From Flavobacterium sp. IB48 (GTDB lineage Bacteria > Bacteroidota > Bacteroidia > Flavobacteriales > Flavobacteriaceae): a DNA stretch of 64,000 nucleotides. Positions within the stretch are counted from its first letter, which is position 1. Each line of letters starts with the position of its first letter. Of the stretch, positions 26,239 to 35,487 are shown in pieces. The notes under the pieces are model-generated. The model worked only from the letters and a program-made list of their open reading frames with translations, was not told the origin of the DNA and ran no database searches. Location of the stretch: contig NZ_JAEFCA010000004.1 in NCBI RefSeq assembly GCF_016405855.1, forward strand, positions 344,075 to 408,074, read 5' to 3'. A program made the position numbers and the translations under genes.

Positions 26239-27975
26239 TTACAAACCTTCTTTAAGGTGTTTGTAATTAGATTTTATGGTATCAAAAACTTCTTCCATTT
26301 TCCCTCCAAGCATTAATTTTGTCATTGATTTTGCCATACCTACAACTTGTTCCCATTCTATTTTTGGAGGCATTGCCAAAGCATTCGGATTTGTAAATAC
26401 ATTCAATAATACAGGCCCATTATGGGTAAAAGCATTTTGAATTGCCATCTCAACTTCTTCGGGTTTATGAACATTTATGCCTTGAAAACCCATTGCTTGA
26501 GCAATTAAGCCAAAATCTGGATTAACCATATTAGTTTCGTTATCAGGTAGACCATTAACTTCCATTTCTAGTTTGACCATTCCTAAAGCGCGATTGTTGA
26601 ATACAATAATTTTAACGGGAATATCGTATTGATGTATCGTAGCCAAATCACCTAATAGCATTGATAAACCTCCGTCACCACACATGGCAATAACTTGTTT
26701 TTCGGGATGAGCAAGAGCTGCGCCAATTGCCATTGGCATTGCATTAGCCATTGATCCATGATTAAAAGAACCTAGCATTTTTCGTTCGCCAGTTCCTTTA
26801 ATAAAACGAGCACCCCAAACACACGACATTCCGGTATCAACAGTAAAAATCGCATCTTTAGAAGCTAATTTGTCAATAATGTGCGCTACATATTCGGGTT
26901 GAATTGTGTCTTCTCCGCCATTATCATTGACATAAGTATTCATGTTTTCTTTTACGGTGTTGTAGAATTTTAACTGAGCATTTAAAAAACTATCATCGGT
27001 TTTGGTTTCTAGGAGCGGAAGTAAAGCTTCTATAGTATCGGCAACGTCGCCGCATAATCCCATATAAAGGTTGGCTCTTCGGCCTAAACGCTCAGAACTT
27101 GTATCAATTTGAATAATTTTATTATCAGAAGGCATGAATTTATCATAAGGAAAATCTGTTCCTAACAATAAAACCAAATGGGATTCGTGCATGCTATGGT
27201 AAGCAGACGGAAGCCCTAATAAACCTGTCATCCCTATTTCGTTTGGGTTGTTGGGTTGAATGCTCATTTTTCCGCGGAAAGAATATCCTACGGGAGCTTT
27301 AATATGCTGTGATAATTGTACGACTTGATCATGAGCTTTTTCGGCTCCAATACCGCAGAATAAAGTTATTTTTGTGCTTTCGTTAATGGCTTTTGCCAAT
27401 TGCTGTAATTCAGTATCAGAAGGTCGGATTATAGGATTGCAATGAAAAAACTGAGTTGAGATGTTGCTTTCTACGGCTTTTAATTGAGAAACATCACCTG
27501 GTAAACCAATAACTGCAACACCTTTTTTTCCTAAAGCATGTTGTATAGCAGTTTGAATAATGCGAGGTGCTTGCTCAGCTGTCATAATCATTTGATTGTA
27601 ATAGCTGCAATCATCAAAAAGTTTGATAGTATTGGTTTCCTGAAAATAATCCATACCCATTTCGCCAGTATTAATTGTAGAAGCAATGGCAAGCAAAGGC
27701 ACGTGAGAACGATGTGCATCGTACAGGCCATTAATTAGATGAACATGTCCTGGACCACAGCTTCCGGCGCAAACAGCAAATCCGTCGAGTTCGGCTTCAG
27801 CGGCAGCGGCATACGCTCCAACTTCTTCATGGCGTACATGAATCCACTTTATTTTTCCATTTCTGCGTATGGCATCATTAAAATGATTTAAACTGTCTCC
27901 GGTAACTGCATAAACACGTTTTACTCCGGCTTCTACTAACATGTCGACTAATTGTTCGGCAACTATTTTACTCAT
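26239..27975 (-). CDS. poxB: Thiamine-diphosphate-dependent pyruvate oxidase/dehydrogenase (PoxB-like)
   Basis: A 578-residue ThDP enzyme. The N-terminal VYAVTGDSLNHFNDAI and IHVRHEEVGAYAAAAEAEL (catalytic Glu50) closely resemble E. coli PoxB, as does CAGSCGPGHVHLINGLYDAHRSHVP. The ThDP motif GDGGLSMLLGD...NN lies at about 430-458. PoxB oxidatively decarboxylates pyruvate to acetate and CO2, passing electrons through FAD to quinones. The C-terminus is helical, like the membrane-binding end of PoxB. FAD use cannot be proven from motifs alone. It is the first gene of a likely pair with the MFS carrier. Confidence 0.85.
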   Translation of the reverse strand: MSKIVAEQLVDMLVEAGVKRVYAVTGDSLNHFNDAIRRNGKIKWIHVRHEEVGAYAAAAEAELDGFAVCAGSCGPGHVHLINGLYDAHRSHVPLLAIASTINTGEMGMDYFQETNTIKLFDDCSYYNQMIMTAEQAPRIIQTAIQHALGKKGVAVIGLPGDVSQLKAVESNISTQFFHCNPIIRPSDTELQQLAKAINESTKITLFCGIGAEKAHDQVVQLSQHIKAPVGYSFRGKMSIQPNNPNEIGMTGLLGLPSAYHSMHESHLVLLLGTDFPYDKFMPSDNKIIQIDTSSERLGRRANLYMGLCGDVADTIEALLPLLETKTDDSFLNAQLKFYNTVKENMNTYVNDNGGEDTIQPEYVAHIIDKLASKDAIFTVDTGMSCVWGARFIKGTGERKMLGSFNHGSMANAMPMAIGAALAHPEKQVIAMCGDGGLSMLLGDLATIHQYDIPVKIIVFNNRALGMVKLEMEVNGLPDNETNMVNPDFGLIAQAMGFQGINVHKPEEVEMAIQNAFTHNGPVLLNVFTNPNALAMPPKIEWEQVVGMAKSMTKLMLGGKMEEVFDTIKSNYKHLKEGL

Positions 27976-28114
27976 GTGTTATATTTTTAAAATTAATATT
28001 CAGAAGTATACATTGGTTATGATTAACTTTCTTAATACTTATATTTTAATATAAATCAAGCAATGATGTAAAGGGCCTTATAAAATTAAGGAAAAGAATT
28101 GGTTTTCTTTTAAA

Positions 28115-28160
28115 GGTGTTAAGAAACTAAGCTGCTAAGGTGTTAAGTTTTTCATTTTGT
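28115..28160. repeat. ctaag-rich interspersed repeat, first part
   Basis: Contains ggtgttaagaaactaagc and ctgctaaggtgttaag, a short degenerate tandem of (c/t)taag units. Similar sequence lies after the adjoining terminator (cttagcgtcttag, about 28242-28256), on the other side of the lipoprotein gene (28852-28921) and at 58955-58985. Confidence 0.55.
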
Positions 28161-28165
28161 GAAAA

Positions 28166-28210
28166 TATAAAAAGAGAGATCCTAATATTTTTAGAACCTC
28201 TCTTTTTATA
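28166..28210 (-). terminator. Terminator after the small lipoprotein gene
   Basis: tataaaaagagag (28166-28178) pairs perfectly over 13 bp with ctctctttttata (28198-28210). It lies 47 bp after the minus-strand lipoprotein stop and can also act on the other strand. Confidence 0.8.
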
Positions 28211-28256
28211 TTTAAAATTTTATGCACTTAGTCACTCATAAACTTAGCGTCTTAGA

Positions 28257-28784
28257 TTAAAATGGATCTGCAGTAACTTTAAATTTCATATCTGCTTTTA
28301 CCGTTACATCTTTTGTTAAAGTCTCTTTTAATGTTACCTGTGTTCTTATTTTGTAGCTATCTGCTTTTATGTATTCATCCAATCTCTTATCTGTACAAAT
28401 CAAATCGATTGTATTGCTTGAGACGTTGATATTGTCTTGGTAAGCTAATTCTATTTCATCTGAATTGGCTGTTGAAATATACAGATGAATTGATTTTAAA
28501 AACGTAAAAGTTTTGTCTGAAGGATCTGTAATTGTTAGTTTTAATGATTTGATTTTAACATCTTTTACTAAACTTGCTTTTGTTTTATTATTTTGAAATT
28601 CAGCTGAAGAATTGGTTGTGACTTCTGGCGTAATAATTTCTAAAGGAAGATTAATTGGAGTGGTGCTTTGAATTTTAATTGAAGCATTATTCGAAATAGT
28701 AAAAGTCAATAAGTCATCTACAGTATTACAAGAAGAAAATAAAATTGACAGAAAAACGGTCAAGGCAATAAATTTTGATTTCAT
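28257..28784 (-). CDS. Hypothetical lipoprotein, 175 aa
   Basis: I start it at the ATG at 28784, where MKSKFIALTVFLSILFSSC gives a lipoprotein signal (Cys19); an upstream TTG would only add a non-signal extension. The mature part is a beta-strand-rich domain (KIKSLKLTITDPSDKTFTFLKSIHLYISTANSDEIELAYQD, then KIRTQVTLKETLTKDVTVKADMKFKVTADPF). That pattern is seen in Bacteroidota lipoproteins of unknown role. It is flanked by ctaag repeats on both sides and is separate from the efflux operon upstream (145-bp gap). Confidence 0.7.
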   Translation of the reverse strand: MKSKFIALTVFLSILFSSCNTVDDLLTFTISNNASIKIQSTTPINLPLEIITPEVTTNSSAEFQNNKTKASLVKDVKIKSLKLTITDPSDKTFTFLKSIHLYISTANSDEIELAYQDNINVSSNTIDLICTDKRLDEYIKADSYKIRTQVTLKETLTKDVTVKADMKFKVTADPF

Positions 28785-28851
28785 AGTTAAATTTATACGG
28801 TTTTGTGTAGATACGATTTTTTGGAACGCTTGGATTTTTTGCAAAGGTATT

Positions 28852-28921
28852 AATTCACTAAGTTTTTCTCTAAGATCAAAAAAAACTTAGTAGCTTAGAA
28901 TCTTAGCAACTTAGCATCTTA
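28852..28921. repeat. ctaag-rich interspersed repeat, second part
   Basis: A run of related units (cactaag, ctctaag, aacttagtagcttag, aatcttagcaacttagcatctta) between the lipoprotein gene and the ABC permease stop. Same family as 28115-28160 on the other side of the gene. Confidence 0.6.
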
Positions 28922-28929
28922 AAAAAAAG

Positions 28930-30150
28930 CTATTCATAATGCAATGCTTCTATTGGGTCTAATTTTGATGCTTTTAATGCAGGATAATAACCAAAGAAAA
29001 TACCTGTGATAGCACAAACTAAAAATGAAAGTATTACAGAAGATTCGGAAATTAGAGTAGGCCAGTGTAGAAAGTATTGTATTAATTCTGACGCTATAAT
29101 TCCTAAAACTATTCCAATTAATCCTCCAGTTAAGCTGATTAAAATTGCTTCCACTAAAAATTGTAATAAAATATCTCTTCCGTTTGCACCAATAGACATA
29201 CGTAAACCGATTTCTTTGGTTCGTTCTGTAACCGAAACATACATAATATTCATAATGCCTATTCCTCCAATCAAGAGCGAAATTCCCGATATTGCGGTTA
29301 ACAATACTGTTAGTAGTTGGCTTGTTGAACTAAAAGTGTTGATTAATTCTGCCTGTGTTCGTACAGAGAAATCGTCATCGTCATTGGCTTTTAATCGATG
29401 TGCTGTGCGCATAATCTGCTCGATTTCATCTGTTGCCAATTGTGTTTGACTTTCGTCTGTTGTTGATGCATAAATATTTTGGAGATAAATAGAGTTTGTT
29501 ATTCTTTTTTGTACTGTGGTATAAGGCGCAATAATAATATCGTCTTGATCCTGCCCAAATGCATTTTCTCCTTTTGATTGTAAAACTCCAATAATTCGAA
29601 ACGGAATTTTATTAAACCGAATGATTTGCCCAATAGGATTTACTCCATACGGAAATATATTGTCTACAACGGTTTGTCCAATTAAGCAGACTTTGTTTGC
29701 GGTATGAATATCAGATTCTCTAAAAATAATTCCTTCCTTAAGTGGCCAATCTCTAATTTTGAGATAATCAACACTCACGCCTTGCATACTCGTTGGCCAG
29801 TTTAGCGCACCATTAATTGCCTGACCTTTGCTGGAAACTGCAGGAGAAATTGCATTTAAATGTTTTGACTCTTTTTTAAGTGCTTCAACATCACTAAGTG
29901 TTAAGGTCTGAACGCTCGAAATATCCAAACGCGCTCCTGCCGATACATTGCTATTTGGTCTAATGGTAATCATATTAGATCCCATACTAGACAACTGATC
30001 CTGAATGCTTTTTTTGGATCCCTGACCAATTGCAACCATTGCGATTACAGAGCCAACACCAATAATAATTCCGAGCATGGTTAATAATGCACGAAGTTTA
30101 TTGCGTCGAAGCGCTTTTAAGGCGATTAGAAAAAGATTAGCTATTTTCAT
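28930..30150 (-). CDS. MacB-type ABC transporter permease (FtsX fold)
   Basis: A 406-residue permease with the MacB/FtsX layout. One N-terminal membrane helix includes LLTMLGIIIGVGSVIAMVAIGQGS. A periplasmic domain of about 220 residues follows, with RPNSNVS...VQTLTLSDVEAL. Three C-terminal helices carry GGIGIMNIMYVSVTERTKEIGLRMSIGA. The ATPase is encoded separately just upstream and overlaps this gene by 14 bp, so transporter halves are translated together. With the adaptor and the TolC protein it forms a tripartite efflux pump, substrate unknown. Confidence 0.92.
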   Translation of the reverse strand: MKIANLFLIALKALRRNKLRALLTMLGIIIGVGSVIAMVAIGQGSKKSIQDQLSSMGSNMITIRPNSNVSAGARLDISSVQTLTLSDVEALKKESKHLNAISPAVSSKGQAINGALNWPTSMQGVSVDYLKIRDWPLKEGIIFRESDIHTANKVCLIGQTVVDNIFPYGVNPIGQIIRFNKIPFRIIGVLQSKGENAFGQDQDDIIIAPYTTVQKRITNSIYLQNIYASTTDESQTQLATDEIEQIMRTAHRLKANDDDDFSVRTQAELINTFSSTSQLLTVLLTAISGISLLIGGIGIMNIMYVSVTERTKEIGLRMSIGANGRDILLQFLVEAILISLTGGLIGIVLGIIASELIQYFLHWPTLISESSVILSFLVCAITGIFFGYYPALKASKLDPIEALHYE

Positions 30151-30898
30151 ATTTATAATCTTCGTCTACATGAAAATCGGCTAGCATTTGTACGGCCGAT
30201 TTTATGTTTTGGTTATTAAAGTCTTTCGTTACTCTTCCGTCGCGAAGTGTGACAGTTCTACTGCTAAAGGCAGCGATATCGGGTTCATGAGTTACAAAAA
30301 TTATCGTTTTTCCTTTCGAATTCAATTCTTGAATTAGCGCCATGATTTCGTATGAAGTTCTGGTGTCGAGATTTCCTGTAGCTTCATCTGCAAGTATCAT
30401 CACAGGGTCATTTACTAGAGCTCTCGCAATGGCTACACGCTGCTGTTGCCCGCCCGAAAGCTGATTTGGAAAATGATCTAATCGATCAGCTAGTTTTACA
30501 GCTTCTAAAGCATTTATAGCTCTTTCTCGTCTTTCTTTTGCAGAAACTTTAGAATTGTATAATAATGGCAATTCAACATTCTCAATTGCCGAAGTGCGCG
30601 CTAAAAGATTATAGGACTGAAAAATAAAAACAATTTTAGTGTTTCGTAAAGCCGCCAGTTCAGTTTTGGATAATGATTTGACATTGACTCCATCGAGTAT
30701 ATAATTCCCGTCTGATGGTTTGTCCAAACATCCCAAAATATTAAGCATAGTTGTTTTTCCAGAACCACTGCTTCCCATAATGGTAATAAATTCACCTTCC
30801 ATGACATCAAAAGAAACGCCTTTTAAAGCTCTTACGGTTTCAGATCCCATGGTGAATTCTCTTTTAAGGTCTTGTATTTCAAGAATCTTTTTTTTCAT
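30137..30898 (-). CDS. MacB-type ABC transporter ATP-binding protein
   Basis: A 253-residue LolD/MacB-type ATPase. Walker [10 protein letters not shown] (42-50), signature LSGGQQQR (147-154), Walker B with DE at 171-172 and the switch histidine in IFVTHEP are all intact. The C-terminal part beyond the usual domain (about 225-253) is a short extension. It lies 26 bp after the adaptor gene and overlaps the permease by 14 bp. Confidence 0.93.
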   Translation of the reverse strand: MKKKILEIQDLKREFTMGSETVRALKGVSFDVMEGEFITIMGSSGSGKTTMLNILGCLDKPSDGNYILDGVNVKSLSKTELAALRNTKIVFIFQSYNLLARTSAIENVELPLLYNSKVSAKERRERAINALEAVKLADRLDHFPNQLSGGQQQRVAIARALVNDPVMILADEATGNLDTRTSYEIMALIQELNSKGKTIIFVTHEPDIAAFSSRTVTLRDGRVTKDFNNQNIKSAVQMLADFHVDEDYKYENS

Positions 30899-30924
30899 TA
30901 CAATTGCTTTTGTGTGGTTTGTTG

Positions 30925-32196
30925 CTATTGTCTTCTTCCTCCGCCGCCGCCGCCTCGTTTTGGCATAAACGGACTTGATTCTGTCGCTTTAGCGCTTTTA
31001 GTTTGTTTTAATGCATTTACTCCCGTAATGATTTCATCTTGAGCTGTTAGGCCTCTAATGACTTGAACATTAATATCATCATCTAATCCTATTCGTATGT
31101 GTTTTGGAATTATCGAATCGCCTACTTTTTTCCATACAATTGCTTTTTTATGGTCAATGGTGTCGAGAGTTTTATTATTTAATCCTGAATTTCCACCATA
31201 TTTATTTCCGTTTTTGCCTTTGTGTTCGCCTTTGTGATTTCGTAAAGACAGTTTCCTTATTTTAAACTGTTTTTCTAATGTAGAATCAGGCTGGAAAGCA
31301 ATGGCTTTTGCTGGAATAAGCAAGGTGTTTTTTACTTCATTGGTATAAATAATAATATTAGCTGTCATTCCAGGTTTTAATTTTAAATCATCATTTGGAG
31401 CATTGATAATGGTAGTATACGTAACAACATTTGACGAAATAGTGGGTTCCAAACGTATTTCGATTACAGTTCCTTTAAAGACATCATCGGGAAAAGCATC
31501 TACGGTAAAAGTGGCATTTTCTCCCACTTTTACATTGCCGACATCCGCTTCATCGACAGATGCCCGAACCTGCATTTTGCTTAGATCTTTAGCAATGCTA
31601 AATAAGGTAGGCGTATTAAGACTCGCCGCAACGGTTTGCCCTTCGCTTACTTTTCTAGATAAAACAGTTCCATCAATAGGTGAATAAATATTGGTGTACG
31701 AAAGGTTCTTTTCTGCAGATCGCAATTGTGCTGCAACACTGTTTACATTGTCTTTCGCAACATCATAAAGGTTTTTTGCCGTTTCATAATCAGCCCTACT
31801 AATTCCGCCTGCTTTATACAATTCATTTTGTCTGTTGAAATTGGATTGCTGGTAACCAAGGTTGTTTTTTGATAATTGCAAATTGGCAGCGATCTGCTGT
31901 ACCTGAGCTAGAAAAAGAGACTGGTCTATTTGCGCCAGCAGTTGTCCTTTTTTTACAACTGAGTTAAAATCAACAAATACTTTTTGGATGGTTCCCGAAA
32001 CTTGTGTTCCTACTGCAACGGTATCTACAGGCTGTATTTTTCCAGTTGCGGTTACACTCGTTGCAATATCTCCGTAATGTGGTTTTTCTGTAATCAGTTC
32101 TACTTTATTACTATCTTTATGAAAAATAAAATATGCTATAGATCCTACGAGTAAAACTCCAATGATGATGAGAATTGCTAATTTACTTTTTTTCAT
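30925..32196 (-). CDS. MacA/HlyD-type periplasmic adaptor of the efflux pump
   Basis: 423 residues from the ATG at 32196 (MKKSKLAILIIIGVLLVG, a single N-terminal membrane anchor). Lipoyl-like halves surround a helical hairpin with FNRQNELYKAGGISRADYETAKNLYDVAKDN. A beta-barrel region follows (KMQVRASVDEADVGNVKVGENATFTVDAFPDD). An inserted lysine/asparagine/glycine stretch (KGEHKGKNGNKYGGNSG) and the tail MPKRGGGGGGRRQ are unusual low-complexity additions. It lies 10 bp after the TolC-like gene in the operon. Confidence 0.9.
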   Translation of the reverse strand: MKKSKLAILIIIGVLLVGSIAYFIFHKDSNKVELITEKPHYGDIATSVTATGKIQPVDTVAVGTQVSGTIQKVFVDFNSVVKKGQLLAQIDQSLFLAQVQQIAANLQLSKNNLGYQQSNFNRQNELYKAGGISRADYETAKNLYDVAKDNVNSVAAQLRSAEKNLSYTNIYSPIDGTVLSRKVSEGQTVAASLNTPTLFSIAKDLSKMQVRASVDEADVGNVKVGENATFTVDAFPDDVFKGTVIEIRLEPTISSNVVTYTTIINAPNDDLKLKPGMTANIIIYTNEVKNTLLIPAKAIAFQPDSTLEKQFKIRKLSLRNHKGEHKGKNGNKYGGNSGLNNKTLDTIDHKKAIVWKKVGDSIIPKHIRIGLDDDINVQVIRGLTAQDEIITGVNALKQTKSAKATESSPFMPKRGGGGGGRRQ

Positions 32197-32206
32197 TTTG
32201 CTCTTT

Positions 32207-33547
32207 TTATAGTTTGATTGGATCACCTTTATAGAAATCGTATATTTTTAAGCTTACAACAGAATTGTATTTTGCCTGAATGAAATTTTGAAATGCCTGA
32301 ACATATAAATTTTTCTCGAGCAAATAATCTACAGTGCTAATGCCTCCTAATCGCAATTGTTCGTTTGCAATTCGATAATTTTCGGTATTGGCATCAAGTT
32401 GTTCCTGTGCTGCTGTATATTGAGATTGTGCATTGAGTACATTAATATAAGCCTGTTCTACTTTTTGCGATAATACTGTTTCTGTATTGGTAACATTAAG
32501 TTTGGACTGATCAATAGCAATTTTTGATTTTTCGACTCCAGTTTTAGCTATTCGGTTATTGAATATTGGAACTGTTAAAGAAAGCCCCAAACGCTGATAA
32601 AAGTTGTTGTCTATTTGAGTTGGATATGGTGTTTTTTGATTGTCTGAATACCCCGAAGCCAAAGTTCCGCTTGCACTAAGTGTAGGCAGAAAACTAGCTT
32701 TAGATTTTTGTAATTGCAGATCGGCAGCTTCTTTTTCTATCAAACTGCTTTTTACTTCTGGTCTTTGTTCTAAGGCTGTTTTTTGAGCTTCTTCAAGGTT
32801 AACTATAGGTAGGGTAGCGTCCAGAATTTCTGGTTTTCTGATATTTAACTCATATCCTGACGGAAGCTGCAGCAATTGTTTTAAGGTTAAAACATTTTGA
32901 CGTTCGGTATTTTGCGAGGTAATTAGATTAAAATTATCTGTTGCCAATTGTGCTTTTAGTAAAACATAATCTTTCTTAGCAATACTTCCTGCATTGTATT
33001 TTAATTCTCCTAGTTTCAGTTGTGCTTTCGAAGTTTCGAGAATCTCGTTTAGGTACACACTATTTTCCTTTGCTAACAAAATGGTTAGATAAGCTTGTGT
33101 AATTTGAATGGTAATATCATTTTCGGCAGCTTCGGCATTAAATTGCGCAGATTTGATATAGAGATCTTTCTGTTTTATGTCATTATTTAGATAACCACCA
33201 TTATACAACACCATAGATGATCCTAATGAATAATTGCCCGCAAAACTTGATTGGGACTGAAAACCTCCTACTACTAAATCAGCATTTTTTGCATTATTAA
33301 AAGTTTGCGAAGCATTTCCTAAAAGATTAGGAAACTTTGCAGCTTTCGACAATAGTAAATCCTGTTCTGTCGATTTAGTAGTGAGCCGTAAGGTATTAAT
33401 TTGAATGTTTTGCTGCTTTGCATAAGCAATACATTGTTCAAGATTCCATACTTCAGGCAATTGGTTTTGTTCAGTAGTTTGTGCTGTAATCTGCATGCAC
33501 TGAAAAATCAAAATTACCTTTAAAGTATTTATCATAAATGACCTCAT
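32207..33547 (-). CDS. TolC-family outer-membrane efflux protein
   Basis: 446 residues with a signal peptide (ending in QITAQ). Two long helical repeats belong to the OEP family: LEQCIAYAKQQNIQINTLRL and ITIQITQAYLTILLAKENSVYLNE in the first half, QKVEQAYINVLNAQSQYTAAQEQL and YRIANEQLRLGGISTVDYLLEKN in the second. It provides the outer-membrane channel of the efflux pump and is the first gene of the four-gene operon. Confidence 0.92.
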   Translation of the reverse strand: MRSFMINTLKVILIFQCMQITAQTTEQNQLPEVWNLEQCIAYAKQQNIQINTLRLTTKSTEQDLLLSKAAKFPNLLGNASQTFNNAKNADLVVGGFQSQSSFAGNYSLGSSMVLYNGGYLNNDIKQKDLYIKSAQFNAEAAENDITIQITQAYLTILLAKENSVYLNEILETSKAQLKLGELKYNAGSIAKKDYVLLKAQLATDNFNLITSQNTERQNVLTLKQLLQLPSGYELNIRKPEILDATLPIVNLEEAQKTALEQRPEVKSSLIEKEAADLQLQKSKASFLPTLSASGTLASGYSDNQKTPYPTQIDNNFYQRLGLSLTVPIFNNRIAKTGVEKSKIAIDQSKLNVTNTETVLSQKVEQAYINVLNAQSQYTAAQEQLDANTENYRIANEQLRLGGISTVDYLLEKNLYVQAFQNFIQAKYNSVVSLKIYDFYKGDPIKL

Positions 33548-33894
33548 ACCTGAATTTAATTTAAATTAAAAAAAATAAATTATAACCTGAGACTTAAGAT
33601 AATAAAATGCTTTAAGCGTATTAAGAATTTGATTTAAAGGTGGGATTAGGTTTGTTATCCATAATATTGGTAGCTAAAACGAATAACTATATCAAATATA
33701 GCAATTATTTTAACACTTTAAACGAGCTATATCCCATTTTAATCTTAAATAAATTGAAAAGAAAACTTAATGTTTTTATCGAATGAGGAACGCAATTTTC
33801 GATATTTTTTTAGATGTTTTAGAAGCTGAAGATCTTTCAGAAAAAAAATCAAAAATCAATTTTTCAATTTCAAATATAAAAAGTACTTTTGCGC
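33548..33894 (+). promoter_or_regulatory. 347-bp intergenic region with a guaA -7 element (TACTTTTG, 33884-33891)
   Basis: TACTTTTG matches TAnnTTTG and ends only 3 bp before the guaA ATG, so the predicted transcript would begin at or near the start codon. No TTG is seen at -33. The rest of the gap is AT-rich without other recognisable features; it separates the divergent efflux operon from guaA. Confidence 0.45.
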
Positions 33895-35424
33895 ATGCAA
33901 CACAACGTACTTATTTTAGATTTCGGGTCGCAATATACTCAGCTTATTGCGCGTAGAGTTCGCGAATTAAATATATTCTGCGAAATTTTTCCTTACAATC
34001 ACATTCCAAGTGATTTATCAAGTTATAAAGCCGTAATTTTAGGAGGAAGTCCTTTCTCTGTTAGAGGAGAAGATGCACCGCATCCTGATTTATCGCAAAT
34101 TAGAGGTAAAATGCCTTTACTTGCTGTTTGTTACGGAGCACAATATTTAGCACACTTTAGTGGTGGAGAAGTTGCTGCTTCAAACACAAGAGAATACGGA
34201 AGAGCAAACTTGTCTTACATTAAAGAAGGCGAAACTTTCTTTGAAGGAGTTTCAGAAAATAGCCAAGTTTGGATGAGCCACAGCGATAGTATCAAAGCAC
34301 TTCCAACAAATGCTGTAAAGCTTGCAAGCACACATGATGTAGAATTTGCAGCTTACAAAATTGAAGGCGAAACTACTTATGCAATTCAATACCATCCAGA
34401 GGTTTACCATTCAACAGATGGAAAGAAAATGCTGGAAAACTTCTTAGTTAAAATTGCTGAAGTTCCTCAAAACTTTACTCCAAATGCTTTCGTTGATGAA
34501 ATGGTAGCAGAATTAAAAGAAAAACTAGGAAACGATAAAGTAGTTCTTGGTTTATCTGGAGGAGTAGATTCTACTGTAGCAGCAGTTTTATTAAACAAAG
34601 CAATTGGACAAAATTTATATTGCATCTTCGTAAATAACGGTTTACTTCGTAAAAACGAATTCCAAAATGTATTAGATCAATACAAAGGAATGGGATTGAA
34701 TGTAAAAGGTGTAGATGCTGGAGATCGTTTCCTTGGCGAATTAGCTGGAATTAGTGATCCAGAAACGAAACGTAAAACAATCGGTCGTGTTTTTATCGAA
34801 GTTTTTGATGATGAATCACACTTATTAGAAGACGTAAAATGGTTAGCGCAAGGAACTATTTACCCAGACGTTATCGAGTCTGTTTCGGTAAAAGGACCAT
34901 CTGCGACAATTAAATCGCACCATAATGTTGGTGGATTGCCAGATTATATGAAATTAAAAATTGTAGAACCACTTAGAATGTTGTTTAAAGACGAAGTTCG
35001 TAGAGTTGGCGCTACATTAGGAATAGATCCTGAATTGCTAGGAAGACACCCTTTCCCAGGACCAGGATTATCAATTAGAATTTTAGGAGATATTACTCCA
35101 GAGAAAGTGCAGATTTTACAAGATGTAGATTCTGTATTTATCGAAGGATTAAAATCTTGGGGATTATACGATAAAGTTTGGCAGGCTGGAGCAATTTTGC
35201 TTCCGGTAAACAGTGTTGGTGTTATGGGGGATGAGCGTACTTACGAAAAAGTAGTAGCGCTTAGAGCTGTAGAATCGACAGACGGTATGACTGCTGACTG
35301 GGTTCATTTACCTTACGATTTCTTGATGAAAGTGTCAAATGATATCATCAATAAAGTAAAAGGCGTGAATCGTGTAGTTTACGATATTAGTTCAAAACCA
35401 CCTGCAACAATTGAGTGGGAATAG
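33895..35424 (+). CDS. guaA: GMP synthase (glutamine-hydrolysing)
   Basis: Converts XMP to GMP using glutamine and ATP. The N-terminal class I amidotransferase has Cys79 ([11 protein letters not shown]) and the His-Glu pair in IQYHPEVYH. The ATP-pyrophosphatase domain has the PP-loop SGGVDS (about 221-226), and the C-terminal dimerisation domain ends PPATIEWE. I start it at ATG 33895 ([22 protein letters not shown]), the usual N-terminus; a TTG two codons earlier overlaps the -7 promoter element. 509 residues is the normal length. Confidence 0.95.
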   Translation: MQHNVLILDFGSQYTQLIARRVRELNIFCEIFPYNHIPSDLSSYKAVILGGSPFSVRGEDAPHPDLSQIRGKMPLLAVCYGAQYLAHFSGGEVAASNTREYGRANLSYIKEGETFFEGVSENSQVWMSHSDSIKALPTNAVKLASTHDVEFAAYKIEGETTYAIQYHPEVYHSTDGKKMLENFLVKIAEVPQNFTPNAFVDEMVAELKEKLGNDKVVLGLSGGVDSTVAAVLLNKAIGQNLYCIFVNNGLLRKNEFQNVLDQYKGMGLNVKGVDAGDRFLGELAGISDPETKRKTIGRVFIEVFDDESHLLEDVKWLAQGTIYPDVIESVSVKGPSATIKSHHNVGGLPDYMKLKIVEPLRMLFKDEVRRVGATLGIDPELLGRHPFPGPGLSIRILGDITPEKVQILQDVDSVFIEGLKSWGLYDKVWQAGAILLPVNSVGVMGDERTYEKVVALRAVESTDGMTADWVHLPYDFLMKVSNDIINKVKGVNRVVYDISSKPPATIEWE

Positions 35425-35435
35425 TAGCATAATTT

Positions 35436-35476
35436 AAAATTAAGGTCTTACATTTGTAAGGCCTTAATTTTTTATA
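35436..35476 (+). terminator. Terminator after guaA
   Basis: aaaattaaggtctta (35436-35450) pairs with taaggccttaatttt (35457-35471), one G-T pair, followed by a T-run. The loop contains TACATTTG, which fits the -7 consensus and could be a promoter for the next gene. Confidence 0.8.
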
Positions 35477-35487
35477 ACCTACTATTT

